Positions 1 to 8,435 are shown, counted from the stretch's first letter. The stretch is 64,000 bases of DNA from Bacteriovoracaceae bacterium (GCA_021737405.1 JAIPEG010000003.1:1-64000); one strand, 5' to 3'. Notes: generated from the sequence alone by a model not told the origin. Program-made: numbers and translations.

Positions 1-41
1 TTAACTTCTTTAGGGAAGGTCTTGCGTACTTTTCTTGTCAT
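1..41 (-). CDS. N-terminus of an unidentified basic protein (partial, runs off the window)
   Basis: An ATG at 41 on the minus strand follows an AGGAG ribosome binding site with about 7 nt spacing and opens 13 codons reading MTRKVRKTFPKEV before the window edge. The short basic start resembles the first residues of some IS3-type OrfA helix-turn-helix transposase proteins, but 13 residues cannot establish a family. A 6-bp inverted repeat at 53-67 lies just upstream of the ribosome binding site. Function unknown. Confidence 0.45.
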   Translation of the reverse strand, partial: MTRKVRKTFPKEV

Positions 42-52
42 AGTCAGCTCCT

Positions 53-67
53 GTGCTATTTTAGCAC
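53..67. repeat. Inverted repeat GTGCTA-ttt-TAGCAC next to a ribosome binding site
   Basis: Perfect 6-bp arms with a 3-nt centre, immediately upstream of the AGGAG of the minus-strand gene that starts at 41. It could be an operator or an mRNA hairpin affecting translation initiation; neither is shown. Confidence 0.35.
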
Positions 68-101
68 TTTAGGAGAACTAACCGATATTCAGGAACTTAG
101 C

Positions 102-716
102 TTAGTATGTTGGTGTCCGAGAAAACGCCCGCACTTCAAACCAAGCGTGAGCAACAATTCCTTTAATCTGAAGTTTTTGATAAACAACATCTCCAAGAGA
201 CACTTGCTTATACAAATCATCCATAATATCTTTCATATTCTCTGGTGTGGTTTCAGAAGATCCAGCAAGACCGACTACCCATTGCTGCATGATAAATCCG
301 TCAGTTCTTTGCCACCCATCAAGACGATCCTGAATCTCATCACGAAAGTAGCTAGAAAATTCATAGAAATTTGAAAATCCAGGAATCGTTACGACTTCAG
401 AGGCAAAACGAATTTTCTTAATAATACTCTTCGCTTCTTCTACGTCTGGCATAGGTTGGTCTGGTTTATAAATTGTTAAGTAAGCAGCATTTCGTTGAAA
501 ACGAGAGTGCCACCAACAGACACCGCCATTTATAAGGCCGCCTCTATTTTGAAAGGCCATCCTCATTTCATCATTTTGGAGAATACTTTGAGTGCGAGTT
601 TTATTGCTCTTAAATTGGCCGCAAAAATCGCCTTTTGATTGTGGCGCCTCATTTGCTTCGACGGCCAAAAGTGTGCCAAAAATAAGGGCAGCAACCGACC
701 ATTTGGCTAAATTCAT
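102..716 (-). CDS. Secreted protein of unknown function (204 aa)
   Basis: I do not recognise a family. The N-terminus (MNLAKWSVAALIFGTLLAVEA) looks like a Sec signal peptide with probable cleavage after residues 20-22, so the mature protein should be periplasmic or exported. Mature Cys residues (in GDFCGQF and GGVCWWHSR) could form a disulphide. The remainder is mixed alpha/beta without membrane segments. The ATG is preceded by a good AGAGGAGAA ribosome binding site. It is a single-gene unit; the next gene is divergent. An inverted repeat ATGCG-caa-CGCAT lies at 764-776 in the shared upstream region. Confidence 0.7.
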   Translation of the reverse strand: MNLAKWSVAALIFGTLLAVEANEAPQSKGDFCGQFKSNKTRTQSILQNDEMRMAFQNRGGLINGGVCWWHSRFQRNAAYLTIYKPDQPMPDVEEAKSIIKKIRFASEVVTIPGFSNFYEFSSYFRDEIQDRLDGWQRTDGFIMQQWVVGLAGSSETTPENMKDIMDDLYKQVSLGDVVYQKLQIKGIVAHAWFEVRAFSRTPTY

Positions 717-794
717 TTTCTTCTCCTCTTTAGAATTTGAGGGTTTTTAACATAATGAGAAGAATGCGCAACGCATAGCGTAAATTATTTATCA

Positions 795-822
795 TTGTCC
801 TCTGCCCTCAATTCGTTAAAAT
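795..822 (+). promoter_or_regulatory. Putative sigma70-type promoter
   Basis: TTGTCC (795-800) and TAAAAT (817-822) with a 16-bp spacer, about 30 nt before the start of the small lipoprotein gene at 855. Seen by eye only. Confidence 0.35.
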
Positions 823-854
823 GAAGAGCATTAACAAAATAAAGGAGTCAAAAA

Positions 855-1148
855 ATGTCTAAGTATCTAATATTACTAATCACAATTGTCAGCTGCTCCA
901 GTGGGCCATATGTTCTTACGGATAAGACCAGAGGGGTTGAAATATTAAAGAGGGCACCAAAAGATCAAGCTGATTGTGAGGTCTTGGCCAAGGTAAAAGG
1001 GTTTCATAAAGAAGGATCAGCTGATATGGCCACGAATATGGCACGAAACGCTGCCGCTGATATGGGTGCAGACTCTATCTTCATTGATGATGTGGTAGCT
1101 AACGGTGGGAAAAGAGAGATTTTCGCTACGGCCTATAAGTGTAACTAG
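855..1148 (+). CDS. Small lipoprotein, DUF4156-like
   Basis: A 97-residue protein with a short signal peptide and a lipobox-like IVSC; lipidation would be at Cys14, giving a membrane-anchored periplasmic or outer-membrane lipoprotein. The C-terminal part (a Cys followed by an Ala/Asn-rich helix NMARNAAADMGAD, a beta strand, and a final Cys) resembles the DUF4156/YjeI family of small enterobacterial lipoproteins, in which two cysteines flank a helix. The role is unknown. The start has an AAAGGAG ribosome binding site. The gene is followed directly by a terminator hairpin that serves the opposite strand. Confidence 0.65.
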   Translation: MSKYLILLITIVSCSSGPYVLTDKTRGVEILKRAPKDQADCEVLAKVKGFHKEGSADMATNMARNAAADMGADSIFIDDVVANGGKREIFATAYKCN

Positions 1149-1184
1149 AAAAAGAGGGGGCTCTCCATCCTTGGATACCCCCTC
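1149..1184 (-). terminator. Rho-independent terminator for the FliG-like gene
   Basis: On the minus strand GAGGGGG (1184-1178) pairs with CCCCCTC (1160-1154), with a smaller inner stem in the loop, followed by five T (1153-1149). It lies about 30 nt downstream of the minus-strand gene at 1215-1655 and abuts the stop codon of the lipoprotein gene on the plus strand. Confidence 0.7.
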
Positions 1185-1214
1185 CCAATGCACGACCTTC
1201 CTTGGTCTAAACTT

Positions 1215-1655
1215 CTAAACATATTGATCTGAATCTTTTTTAAGAATTATCTTTTCACTATCAACGAGTTGACGAACTTTATCCATAACCTTTTGATAAG
1301 CTTCTTCTGCTATTTTCTTTTGTACTTTTTTCTCTTCAACGGTTTCCCTAATTTCAAGGGCCATAGATTTACTTAAGTTGTCACAAAAGAAATTTACCGT
1401 ATTTTTATCGGCAAACTTTAAGGCTAAAGCTAGGTCACCTAGGCTGACTTCTTTCATAAAGTCTTGAAGCATAGAAATTGTCATCTTTATTAAATCATCG
1501 ATCTGCACGAGATTGAGTTTGATGATTTCGGCCATTTGAGGATCTTTCTTGGAGATAATTTCAAGAACGCGGTCACGATTGTCTTTATCAAGACCTGATA
1601 GCATTTGAGCGGCTGTTTCCACTCCTGTGCCTTTTTTACCTGAACCTACCAACAA
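1215..1655 (-). CDS. Stand-alone FliG C-terminal domain protein
   Basis: A 146-residue protein resembling only the second armadillo segment and C-terminal torque domain of the flagellar switch protein FliG. The stretch MLSGLDKDNRDRVLEII..DPQMAEIIK matches the FliG middle/C linker, and the run ending SLGDLALALKFADKNTVNFFCDN matches the FliG C-domain core. The full N domain and most of the middle domain are absent (FliG is about 330 residues). The torque-helix positions that are normally charged (QRAADMLREDLE in E. coli) read KSMALEIRETVE, so the charge pattern is only partly kept. No flagellar genes are nearby. The start is uncertain: TTG at 1655 has AAGGGAA very close, and a second TTG follows. 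It ends in a clear terminator. It could be a rotor-associated or regulatory paralogue. Confidence 0.7.
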   Translation of the reverse strand: MLVGSGKKGTGVETAAQMLSGLDKDNRDRVLEIISKKDPQMAEIIKLNLVQIDDLIKMTISMLQDFMKEVSLGDLALALKFADKNTVNFFCDNLSKSMALEIRETVEEKKVQKKIAEEAYQKVMDKVRQLVDSEKIILKKDSDQYV

Positions 1656-1748
1656 ATTCCCTTAGTCGTTTGATAAATTTATTAATAGCTTTCAGTATAG
1701 CATTGATTACCCCAATCAAGTCAAAAGAGAGATATACTCAAATATTAG

Positions 1749-2384
1749 TTAAAGAGGTTTTGGAAGATGATCAGGCTTTGCATAAGTGAATCTCTGTCCT
1801 TGATTAACTTGATGATAACAGTCAAGCCCTGTTACTAGGCAGGGATCTATCTTTGCAACATCAATAAAACCATCCTCACTTAATAAAGCATCAGGTATGA
1901 AAATATTTGAAACGGATCCAATAATCAGTTTTGTACCATTTTCAGGAATATCGACTATTCTCACTAAAGACATTTTCCATTTGATTTGGGCCTCTTTTAC
2001 AAAGGGACTCTTTACATCCTCAATGAACTCTTCACTAAGACCACAATGAGAAAATTCACTCTGCTCTCGAGAAAACCTCGCAGATGTATGATGAATGGCA
2101 ACTTTATAATGAGAACTTAAAATATTACAGCTCCACTCACCTTGTTCAATAATATTCTCAAGAGTGTGGCGTGGTGAAATATCTGGCCTAACAATAAGCC
2201 CCATTAAGGCTGGATTAGCCCCCAAATGAACGAGAGAAGAAAAAACGGCCAAATTGGTTTGGTTATCATGATTTATTGTACCAATAAGCACTGCCGTTTT
2301 AATTCCGGAGAGGCAATTTATTAATCGCCCCCGATAGCGCTCATCTTTCATTTCTTCTAATTCTCTTTTATTAATACTGACCAT
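1749..2384 (-). CDS. Flavin reductase-like (FMN-binding split-barrel) protein
   Basis: A 211-residue protein of the flavin reductase-like/DIM6-NTAB family, which bind FMN on a split barrel and reduce flavin or small substrates with NAD(P)H. Family features are an N-terminal strand region TAVLIGTINHDNQTNLAVFSS, then NPALMGLIVRPD and HTLENI, a segment for the FMN phosphate, and a C-terminal cysteine/tyrosine motif (GLDCYH). Cytosolic, no signal peptide. The start is ATG at 2384; only a weak purine-rich sequence precedes it. Monocistronic between a divergent glycosyltransferase-like gene and the FliG-like gene. The substrate is unknown. Confidence 0.75.
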   Translation of the reverse strand: MVSINKRELEEMKDERYRGRLINCLSGIKTAVLIGTINHDNQTNLAVFSSLVHLGANPALMGLIVRPDISPRHTLENIIEQGEWSCNILSSHYKVAIHHTSARFSREQSEFSHCGLSEEFIEDVKSPFVKEAQIKWKMSLVRIVDIPENGTKLIIGSVSNIFIPDALLSEDGFIDVAKIDPCLVTGLDCYHQVNQGQRFTYAKPDHLPKPL

Positions 2385-2460
2385 TTTGCGACCTTTTTAT
2401 GTGGTTTGGGTTATTATAAGATAGTTAATATATATTTACACTTGGAGAAACCATTTAAAG

Positions 2461-3936
2461 ATGGACATTAAAAGACAACGATTATTAACTTATTCTACAA
2501 TCTCTCTCTTTATCATTTTTGTCCTTTTTTGGATAAAAGGATCCATCTTTTATTCTAGTTTCAACATCGACGAAATTATTTTGTTTTTTACTTCACGAGG
2601 CTTTTTCCCAGGAGAAGCTCCATCAGACCCTATGATTATCAATCCTCTTGGAACAATGTTTCTTGTCAACCGAGCAGGTGGCAGCCTCGATCCGGGAATG
2701 TTTACTTACCTTTTGAGAATATGGTCTTTTGGCTCAACTCAAACCTGGTGGTTGCGAAGTCTTCCCATGCTATTTTTCTTGCTCACTCTTTTTCTTTTCT
2801 TTTTTTCCTTAAAGAAACAAAGCAACAATACCATCATTTCACTTCTACTTTCGACATTACTTTTTACTAATACCTTATTACTCGATTATGCTTTTACTAT
2901 TCGGCCATATAGCATGGAGTATTGTGGGCTCGCCTTTATTTTCTATCTACTCCTTTCTAATAGAGAGACTAAAAGAGAAGATTTTGGTGAAAATTTCTTA
3001 AAAGGTTTGGTCCTCGCTTTCTTTGTAGGGTCACGTTACTTATTCTGGATTCCACTGTCCTTATATTTTTTCTTTGAAATCTTTATTTTTAAGAAAGTGC
3101 CGATCAAGTTTATCCTAACTCAATCGATAGCCCCCCTCATTGCTGGCCTTACCTACATAGGAATCAGTTATCGCTTTCAATTAAACCTACTACCTATGCT
3201 TTATGCACAGGCAAGTTTTTTGAAAAACCTGGAACTTCTACAAATTAAAATTCATTTCTTTACTCATAAATTATGGTTCATTATTATCCCGCCAATATAT
3301 TTATACTTATTTAAAAGAGAAGAATATCATCTCAACCAACCGATTTGGGCAATAAGTCTCTTTTCCTTTTGTTTAACTATTGTATATATTTTTCTAGACC
3401 TTTTTGGTATAAGTCCTATTCACTTTAGAGAGAGATACTCATTAGGGTTTCAAGTGTTCACGATATTCCCTTTTAGTTTAATTCTACTCGATCTCATAAC
3501 TCATTACCTAAAAGAGGATGCCAAACGGTTTATCTTTACTATGCTTTGTACCTTTTTATTTTTTGGCGAAAAATCTTTTAATTATGAATTCAAGCAAAAC
3601 TCAGATCTCGTTCCTATTATGAGATGGCTTGAACAATACGGAAAAAAAGACGAAATTGTTTATTGTGAAAGTATTACTTATGCCATGGTTTTATTTTTAA
3701 GAAATTACAACAGCTATTCTATTGACTGGAATCAGATGCCTGAATTTCGCAAATTTAAAAGTAATAAGGCTAAAACGGAAGAATACAAAATTGCTAATTA
3801 TTTCTTTGTGGTTTCTGGAACTGATTATCTTTACAGTATCGACGACACGCTAAGAAATGATCCAAAACTATCAAAAGCAGAGGGTTATTATTTTCATAAA
3901 CTCTACAAGAATTCTTACAAAGAAATTAATCCCTAA
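2461..3936 (+). CDS. GT39-like polytopic membrane glycosyltransferase
   Basis: A 491-residue protein with roughly ten hydrophobic segments, arranged like ArnT/protein O-mannosyltransferase relatives (GT-C fold), which transfer sugars from polyprenyl-phosphate donors on the periplasmic side. The first loop after TM1 carries the expected acidic pair (FNIDE, D37-E38), followed by a conserved-looking arginine in the WWLRSLP region and RPYSMEY. A short soluble C-terminal domain (about 390-491) follows the last TM. No neighbouring glycan genes identify the acceptor; the 3' end overlaps a convergent dehydratase gene by 11 bp. Family placement comes from topology and motifs; the exact substrate is unknown. 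Confidence 0.65.
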   Translation: MDIKRQRLLTYSTISLFIIFVLFWIKGSIFYSSFNIDEIILFFTSRGFFPGEAPSDPMIINPLGTMFLVNRAGGSLDPGMFTYLLRIWSFGSTQTWWLRSLPMLFFLLTLFLFFFSLKKQSNNTIISLLLSTLLFTNTLLLDYAFTIRPYSMEYCGLAFIFYLLLSNRETKREDFGENFLKGLVLAFFVGSRYLFWIPLSLYFFFEIFIFKKVPIKFILTQSIAPLIAGLTYIGISYRFQLNLLPMLYAQASFLKNLELLQIKIHFFTHKLWFIIIPPIYLYLFKREEYHLNQPIWAISLFSFCLTIVYIFLDLFGISPIHFRERYSLGFQVFTIFPFSLILLDLITHYLKEDAKRFIFTMLCTFLFFGEKSFNYEFKQNSDLVPIMRWLEQYGKKDEIVYCESITYAMVLFLRNYNSYSIDWNQMPEFRKFKSNKAKTEEYKIANYFFVVSGTDYLYSIDDTLRNDPKLSKAEGYYFHKLYKNSYKEINP

Positions 3937-4429
3937 CTAAGAGGGAAGAAGAAATGTTGGTAAGAAGAAAGTGATTCTTCATAATAACCTCAGAACCTTT
4001 TTCCTTTTTGATGACACCTTTAAATTCAAAGGCGTTTTCTAGTTTTTCAATTAGTTCCACTTCAATAGTGAGGATATCACCAGGGCGAGCAAAACTTTTA
4101 AACTTGGCGTCTTTGATACGAGAGAGTACACCCAGGGCTGGTCTTTCAGGATCAAAGTTTTCAGTATCATAACTCTCCCCCATGGGATTATATTTTCTTG
4201 CAATAAGGACCCCGGCCGCCTGCGTGGTCATCTCCTGCATGAGGGCCCCAGGAAGGATGGGAGCATTTGGAAAATGACCCTTAAAGAAAAACTCATCACC
4301 AATGAGTGCTTTTTTTGCAACAAGCAAAGTGTCAGAGAGATTCATAATCTCATCTAATAAAAGGTATGGAGCGCGATGGTAGAGGTCTTTTTCAATTGGA
4401 TTAGATGAATTTAGTATATTTTCAAGCAC
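3926..4429 (-). CDS. Beta-hydroxyacyl-ACP dehydratase family (FabA/FabZ-like)
   Basis: A 167-residue hot-dog-fold protein. The catalytic signature FFFKGHFPNAPILPGALMQE holds the active-site His52 and the acidic Glu66 in the FabZ arrangement, and the N-terminal YHRAPYLLLDEI matches the FabZ start. It probably dehydrates 3-hydroxyacyl-ACP in type II fatty acid synthesis, or a related hydroxyacyl substrate. Length and context (not with lpx or fab genes) leave a FabZ paralogue possible. The start is GTG at 4429 with AGGGG six nt upstream. Confidence 0.8.
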   Translation of the reverse strand: MLENILNSSNPIEKDLYHRAPYLLLDEIMNLSDTLLVAKKALIGDEFFFKGHFPNAPILPGALMQEMTTQAAGVLIARKYNPMGESYDTENFDPERPALGVLSRIKDAKFKSFARPGDILTIEVELIEKLENAFEFKGVIKKEKGSEVIMKNHFLLTNISSSLLVRD

Positions 4430-4566
4430 AATTTACCCCTTAATATATTATCTAGCTCATTAAATTCAACCGCAACACCACTGTAAAGGCAATTTCTCTT
4501 AAATTATCCACGTAAAAGATTTGTCTATGTGGGCCAAAACGATTATGTGATTTTTAAAAAATTGGT

Positions 4567-4572
4567 TAAAAT
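4567..4572 (+). promoter_or_regulatory. -10-like hexamer directly before ATG (possible leaderless start)
   Basis: TAAAAT ends six nt before the ATG at 4579, and no Shine-Dalgarno sequence is present. No convincing -35 was seen. Confidence 0.3.
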
Positions 4573-4578
4573 AACTGC

Positions 4579-5037
4579 ATGATTTCAATTCTACTCTATT
4601 CATTCACGAGTTTTTTACTTGGTATTATTAGCTATCGCTTCTACCAAGCAAGACTTATCCGTTACCTTCCAGAGCAAGGCAAGCTCAAAGTTCGCGCCCT
4701 CCTATGCGAAAACATACAGCAATCAAATCAAGACTTACCTATTAAACTCATATTATCTTTAGAGAATTTTGGAGAGAGTGATATTCATCTTGAATCCTGG
4801 TTTTTTAGAACCCTTAATGGTCGAGGATACCTGCGCCAGTTATTCTACTTTCCCCAAAACTTAGTAAGAACCCTAAAACCAGGTGAAAAGACGAGTATCG
4901 AAATATTGGATTTAAGTTTTTTAGAAGGTCATAGTATTTACACAATCATTATTCGTGATATTTATGGACGAGAATGGGAATTAAAAAAGGACGAAATACA
5001 TAATCTTAAGAAAGATTTATTTTGGCAAAATATTTAA
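4579..5037 (+). CDS. Membrane-anchored protein of unknown function
   Basis: A 152-residue protein with one N-terminal transmembrane helix (residues 1-22) and a beta-rich soluble region (about 30-150) containing LILSLENFGESDIHLESWFFRT and LKPGEKTSIEIL, which looks like a small Ig-like or FxLYD-like sandwich. No catalytic motif is visible. The ATG lacks a ribosome binding site and sits 6 nt after a -10-like hexamer. The 3' end overlaps the convergent Sua5 gene by 4 bp. Confidence 0.6.
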   Translation: MISILLYSFTSFLLGIISYRFYQARLIRYLPEQGKLKVRALLCENIQQSNQDLPIKLILSLENFGESDIHLESWFFRTLNGRGYLRQLFYFPQNLVRTLKPGEKTSIEILDLSFLEGHSIYTIIIRDIYGREWELKKDEIHNLKKDLFWQNI

Positions 5038-5993
5038 CTTTTCTTAGACCACTGTCCCGCCTTTTCCAAACGATTCAAAAGACTTTGCCAAACTTGTAAT
5101 TCACGTTCACTTAAAGTCTCTCGCTTATCTGGCAGAACAAAGGTTCGCTGAATATAGGAAGAAGTAAGAGGACTCCTCATTAAAGCGTATAACTTTCTGG
5201 CCGTAACATAAGGGTCAAGTTCCAAATAAATATATTCAATATCAGTGCCCTTTTCGGATAGGTCTTTCATTTCGACCAACTCTAACGGGTAAGAAGGTCT
5301 ATAGTGAATAGAATCTTGACCAGGAGCAATCACAACCTTTTCTTCAAAAGCGGTTAGGCCCTCATTAAACTTAAAATCGTCTCCCACTAAGGCCTCTCGA
5401 ATATCTACCTCAGTAATGACTCCAGGTCTTAAAAGAGAAATCGTACTTTGATTAATAGAAATAATCGTCGACTCAATCCCAACATCAGCGCTCTCTTCAC
5501 TCACAAGTATACAAAGATGATTGTCTTCAAAACTTTGAAAAACGTGATCTTTATTGGTTGGGGAAGTCTTGGTAAATTTATTAGCACTTGGTGCAGCAAT
5601 ACCTTCACCTAATTTACTAATGAGCTCTAGGGTCAACTTATTATTTGGGCAACGAATCCCCACCGTTGGTAAACCTGAGGTGATCATATCAGAGATTAAA
5701 TCATTTTTGGGAAGGACAATCGTCAGAGGACCTGGCCAAAACTTCTTTGCTAATTTGTCAGTCAAAGAATTCCATTCCCTAACGTACTTTTTCGCCATCG
5801 ATTGGTCACTGATATGAACGATGAGAGGATCATAGAAGGGTCTTTCTTTATAGCTAAAGATCTTTTCAATCAGCTCACCTTGATTCACGGGTGCACCTAG
5901 GCCATAAACGGTCTCAGTAGGAATCGCGACCAAACCACCACTTTCCCAGCACTCAAGTGCATCATTAATATTTTCGCTAAAAAAAGAATTCAC
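5034..5993 (-). CDS. Threonylcarbamoyl-AMP synthase, Sua5 type
   Basis: Makes threonylcarbamoyl-AMP from threonine, bicarbonate and ATP, the first step of t6A modification at position 37 of ANN-decoding tRNAs. The 319 residues hold the YrdC domain (about 10-195) with PTETVYGLGA, YKERPFYDPLIVH, WPGPLTIVL and APSANKFTKTSPT, followed by a linker and the Sua5 C-terminal domain (about 215-319) with an HYRPSYPL motif. This is the long Sua5 form, not the short TsaC form. The start is GTG at 5993 with AAGGATAGGG upstream. A YciO-like paralogue lies at 42930-43556. Confidence 0.9.
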   Translation of the reverse strand: MNSFFSENINDALECWESGGLVAIPTETVYGLGAPVNQGELIEKIFSYKERPFYDPLIVHISDQSMAKKYVREWNSLTDKLAKKFWPGPLTIVLPKNDLISDMITSGLPTVGIRCPNNKLTLELISKLGEGIAAPSANKFTKTSPTNKDHVFQSFEDNHLCILVSEESADVGIESTIISINQSTISLLRPGVITEVDIREALVGDDFKFNEGLTAFEEKVVIAPGQDSIHYRPSYPLELVEMKDLSEKGTDIEYIYLELDPYVTARKLYALMRSPLTSSYIQRTFVLPDKRETLSERELQVWQSLLNRLEKAGQWSKKS

Positions 5994-6091
5994 CCCCTAT
6001 CCTTATCATCATTACCACACAGCATCAACTTTTTCAGTAATCTTTGCCAATTCCCATCGATAAATGTCCAATAGAGATACGGGAGAATAAA

Positions 6092-6439
6092 ATGATGATA
6101 GAGACTTTGATAAAAGTAATCGCCTTAACTGGCTTTCTTTTAACTGCTGGCTGCAGTAGCACAACAGAAGATTCCAAAAATTGGGAACCTCAATTAGATC
6201 AACATTTTCTCGATTCAATGGGATTTTTAACCTTTGGTAGAACCCATTATGTTGTTACTAAAAACGAAGCAATGAACACCATGAGAACAAATCAGGTTAA
6301 GGCCTTTATGAAAAAGACGTGTAAAGAGAAGAAACTATCCATCATTCGCTCATATTTAACTGAAAGTGATTTCGTCTCACTAAGAGGAAATTATCCAAGG
6401 AATATTCAAATCAAGGTTTTTGAGTTCAACTGTCGTTAA
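6092..6439 (+). CDS. Small lipoprotein of unknown function
   Basis: A 115-residue protein starting MMIETLIKVIALTGFLLTAGCSS, with a lipobox LTAGC, so probably lipidated and exported. ATG at 6092 was preferred because GGGAG lies six nt upstream; an upstream in-frame ATG at 6044 would put extra charged residues before the signal peptide. Two further cysteines (KKTCKEK, FEFNC) may form a disulphide. No known domain recognised. Confidence 0.65.
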   Translation: MMIETLIKVIALTGFLLTAGCSSTTEDSKNWEPQLDQHFLDSMGFLTFGRTHYVVTKNEAMNTMRTNQVKAFMKKTCKEKKLSIIRSYLTESDFVSLRGNYPRNIQIKVFEFNCR

Positions 6440-6450
6440 AAATTAGATTA

Positions 6451-6849
6451 TTATTTTTTCAACAATTTCTTTAATTCAGGATGAAGATTAGTTTTGGCCG
6501 ATTGTTGCTTTAGACCTTTAAGGCAATCGATTAATTCCGTTTGTGAAAATGGTTTCTCAAGAAACCTCGTTTGCTTATCAAGTTTCTCTGGACCTTTTAA
6601 TTTACCACTTATGAGAATGACAGGCGTTTCCAAATGTACACTTTGTGGCTTTCTCATATAGTTAAGGACATTTTCACCTTTACCGTTTTCCAAAACCAAA
6701 TCGCAAACAATAAGCTTGTAGCGATTTTTTTGAAGAAATTGTAGGGCCTCAGGCACCGAGTAGGCACTATGATACTGATTACCAAATTCAACTAAATAAT
6801 CGGCCAATAGGTCGTGAATATCAGGTTCATCGTCTATAAATAAAAACAA
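6451..6849 (-). CDS. Single-domain response regulator receiver protein
   Basis: A 132-residue CheY-like receiver domain with no output domain. Acidic pocket D6/D7, phosphoacceptor Asp50 (LIVCDLVL), the switch Ser in LISGK and the conserved Lys in LEKPF are all present. A short basic C-terminal tail (PELKKLLKK) follows. It probably relays phosphate or binds a partner such as a kinase or motor. No kinase gene is adjacent. The start is TTG at 6849 with a strong AAGGAG five nt upstream. Confidence 0.85.
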   Translation of the reverse strand: MFLFIDDEPDIHDLLADYLVEFGNQYHSAYSVPEALQFLQKNRYKLIVCDLVLENGKGENVLNYMRKPQSVHLETPVILISGKLKGPEKLDKQTRFLEKPFSQTELIDCLKGLKQQSAKTNLHPELKKLLKK

Positions 6850-6924
6850 TGCCTCTCCTTAACTTAAACATTATACTTTTATTTTAACCTAAAATATTTG
6901 TTTTACCCATTAGAGAAATCAAAA

Positions 6925-7641
6925 ATGAATGAAATTAAAACAATCATTAAAGACCTAAAGGACCCAAGCTTTCTCTTGTATTTTTTAATTATTTTCATCC
7001 TCCTAACGTTGGAATACTTTGGCTGGCAAGGCCCCTTTTATCAGCACATTGCTCCCTCGTTTGCTTTAAGGCACTCAGCCTACGATCTTAAGCTGTGGGC
7101 ACAATCCTTTACGACCGTATCTTTTATCATTCTTTTTATCTTAATACCGGTGGTTATTTTTAGGATCCGAAAGGATTTAAATCTACAAGGACTCTCCCTT
7201 CCAAGGAAAGAAGATCTTCCTCCCTACTTTATTTTTGCTGGCGCCATGCTTTTAGTTTTAGCTGTCATCTGTTCCCAAGAGAGCTTTTACAATTTCTACC
7301 CTCTCTATCGACCAAAAAATTGGTTGGACTGGGGGCTATTTGAACTCATTTACCTTCCTCAATTTATCGCTGTAGAGTTTTTTTTCAGAGGCCCAATTCT
7401 CTTTGCCTTAAATGAAAGAATGGGCCGAATATCTATTATTATGATGACCCTGCCATATGCCATGATCCACATCCACAAGCCTTTTCCAGAGGCCATAGGC
7501 TCGGTTTTTGCAGGTCTGGTGCTTTCTCATTATTCTTTGAAGAGCAAGAGCATATGGCCAGGAGTTTGCCTTCATATATGCATTGCTTTTAGTGCTGATT
7601 TTTTAGGTTTATTTTATAGTGGAACTTTATCAAGATGGTGA
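6925..7641 (+). CDS. CPBP family intramembrane metalloprotease-like protein
   Basis: A 238-residue multi-pass membrane protein of the CPBP/Rce1-like family. Motif 1 reads VEFFFRG, keeping the E-x3-R pair but with Val in place of the first Glu of the usual EExxxR. Motif 2 is PYAMIH, and a later His (CLHICIAF) fits motif 3. Members cleave prenylated or other substrates in the membrane, or serve as bacteriocin-immunity proteins. ATG at 6925 is preferred over TTG at 6898. The substrate is unknown. Confidence 0.7.
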   Translation: MNEIKTIIKDLKDPSFLLYFLIIFILLTLEYFGWQGPFYQHIAPSFALRHSAYDLKLWAQSFTTVSFIILFILIPVVIFRIRKDLNLQGLSLPRKEDLPPYFIFAGAMLLVLAVICSQESFYNFYPLYRPKNWLDWGLFELIYLPQFIAVEFFFRGPILFALNERMGRISIIMMTLPYAMIHIHKPFPEAIGSVFAGLVLSHYSLKSKSIWPGVCLHICIAFSADFLGLFYSGTLSRW

Positions 7642-7645
7642 CGGT

Positions 7646-8371
7646 TTACTGAAAAAAACTACTTAAACTTGTATATGTTTTTTCACTGAGTTCATCCTTA
7701 AAAGAGAGACCCATAAGAATTTTATTTTCTCTCTCTTCATGGAATTTACGGATATAAGCGATTGATGCTTCTAAGACCATTGGGAGTTCCATATCACCAA
7801 TTCTTTCAATAAAAACTTTTTCATTTTTCTTGAATATATGGGCGTTTCCATAACTTAAAGTAAAACCAACGCCACCTTTACTTAAATTACGACAATTTAA
7901 ATTAAGCTCTGTGTGACCTTTTCCCCTCACAAATTTTTTAACACCAAATGTAATGGGGTCTTTAGGCATAAAACGAGGATTACTTCGAGACTCCTTAAAA
8001 TAAGCCGAAGACGGTAAGGGCAAAATGATTTCATTATTATTAATAAAGAAACTCCCCGCCTCCACTTTAAATAAGATCTCTTTCTCATCGCCTTTAAAAT
8101 AGAGGCCTTGGCCTAAATCAATCTCATCTACTTTGAAACAGACTTCCTTGGGCACAGGAGAGGAGCCATTGAAGTCGATGGTCAAGATTATATTTCTTGA
8201 GTCCACATCGACATTTTTTAGTTGTATGGGCCAAACCTTTCGATGACCTTCGAAATTTTGCCATAAAAACCCATATCCCTCTCTCATAGAGATCTTGATC
8301 ACATTACTAAGGATTTCAGAGCTTTTTTTGCTTAATCTTAAATTCTTATTATCAATCAATTTGATCACCAA
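7646..8371 (-). CDS. PilZ domain protein, predicted c-di-GMP receptor
   Basis: A 241-residue protein with a C-terminal PilZ domain (about 128-241). The c-di-GMP-binding motifs are intact: R129-S-N-P-R133 (RxxxR) and N162-L-S-K-G-G (D/NxSxxG). The N-terminal half (about 10-120) is beta-rich, as in YcgR-type PilZN proteins, which act on motility or surface machinery. The start is uncertain: TTG at 8371 and GTG at 8368 both lie very close to AAAGGA. Confidence 0.75.
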   Translation of the reverse strand: MVIKLIDNKNLRLSKKSSEILSNVIKISMREGYGFLWQNFEGHRKVWPIQLKNVDVDSRNIILTIDFNGSSPVPKEVCFKVDEIDLGQGLYFKGDEKEILFKVEAGSFFINNNEIILPLPSSAYFKESRSNPRFMPKDPITFGVKKFVRGKGHTELNLNCRNLSKGGVGFTLSYGNAHIFKKNEKVFIERIGDMELPMVLEASIAYIRKFHEERENKILMGLSFKDELSEKTYTSLSSFFQ

Positions 8372-8435
8372 TCCTTTGAGGAATACACCTATATTATATC
8401 CTCACTCGGTGCCTTGATTATTCAAAGGGGAAAAA

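Noticed and set aside
147..374. Plus-strand reading frame inside the secreted protein gene
   Set aside because: Antisense to a gene with signal peptide and good ribosome binding site; no start context or conserved features.
6012..6218. Minus-strand reading frame over the small lipoprotein start
   Set aside because: No ribosome binding site; the opposite strand has a lipobox and GGGAG.
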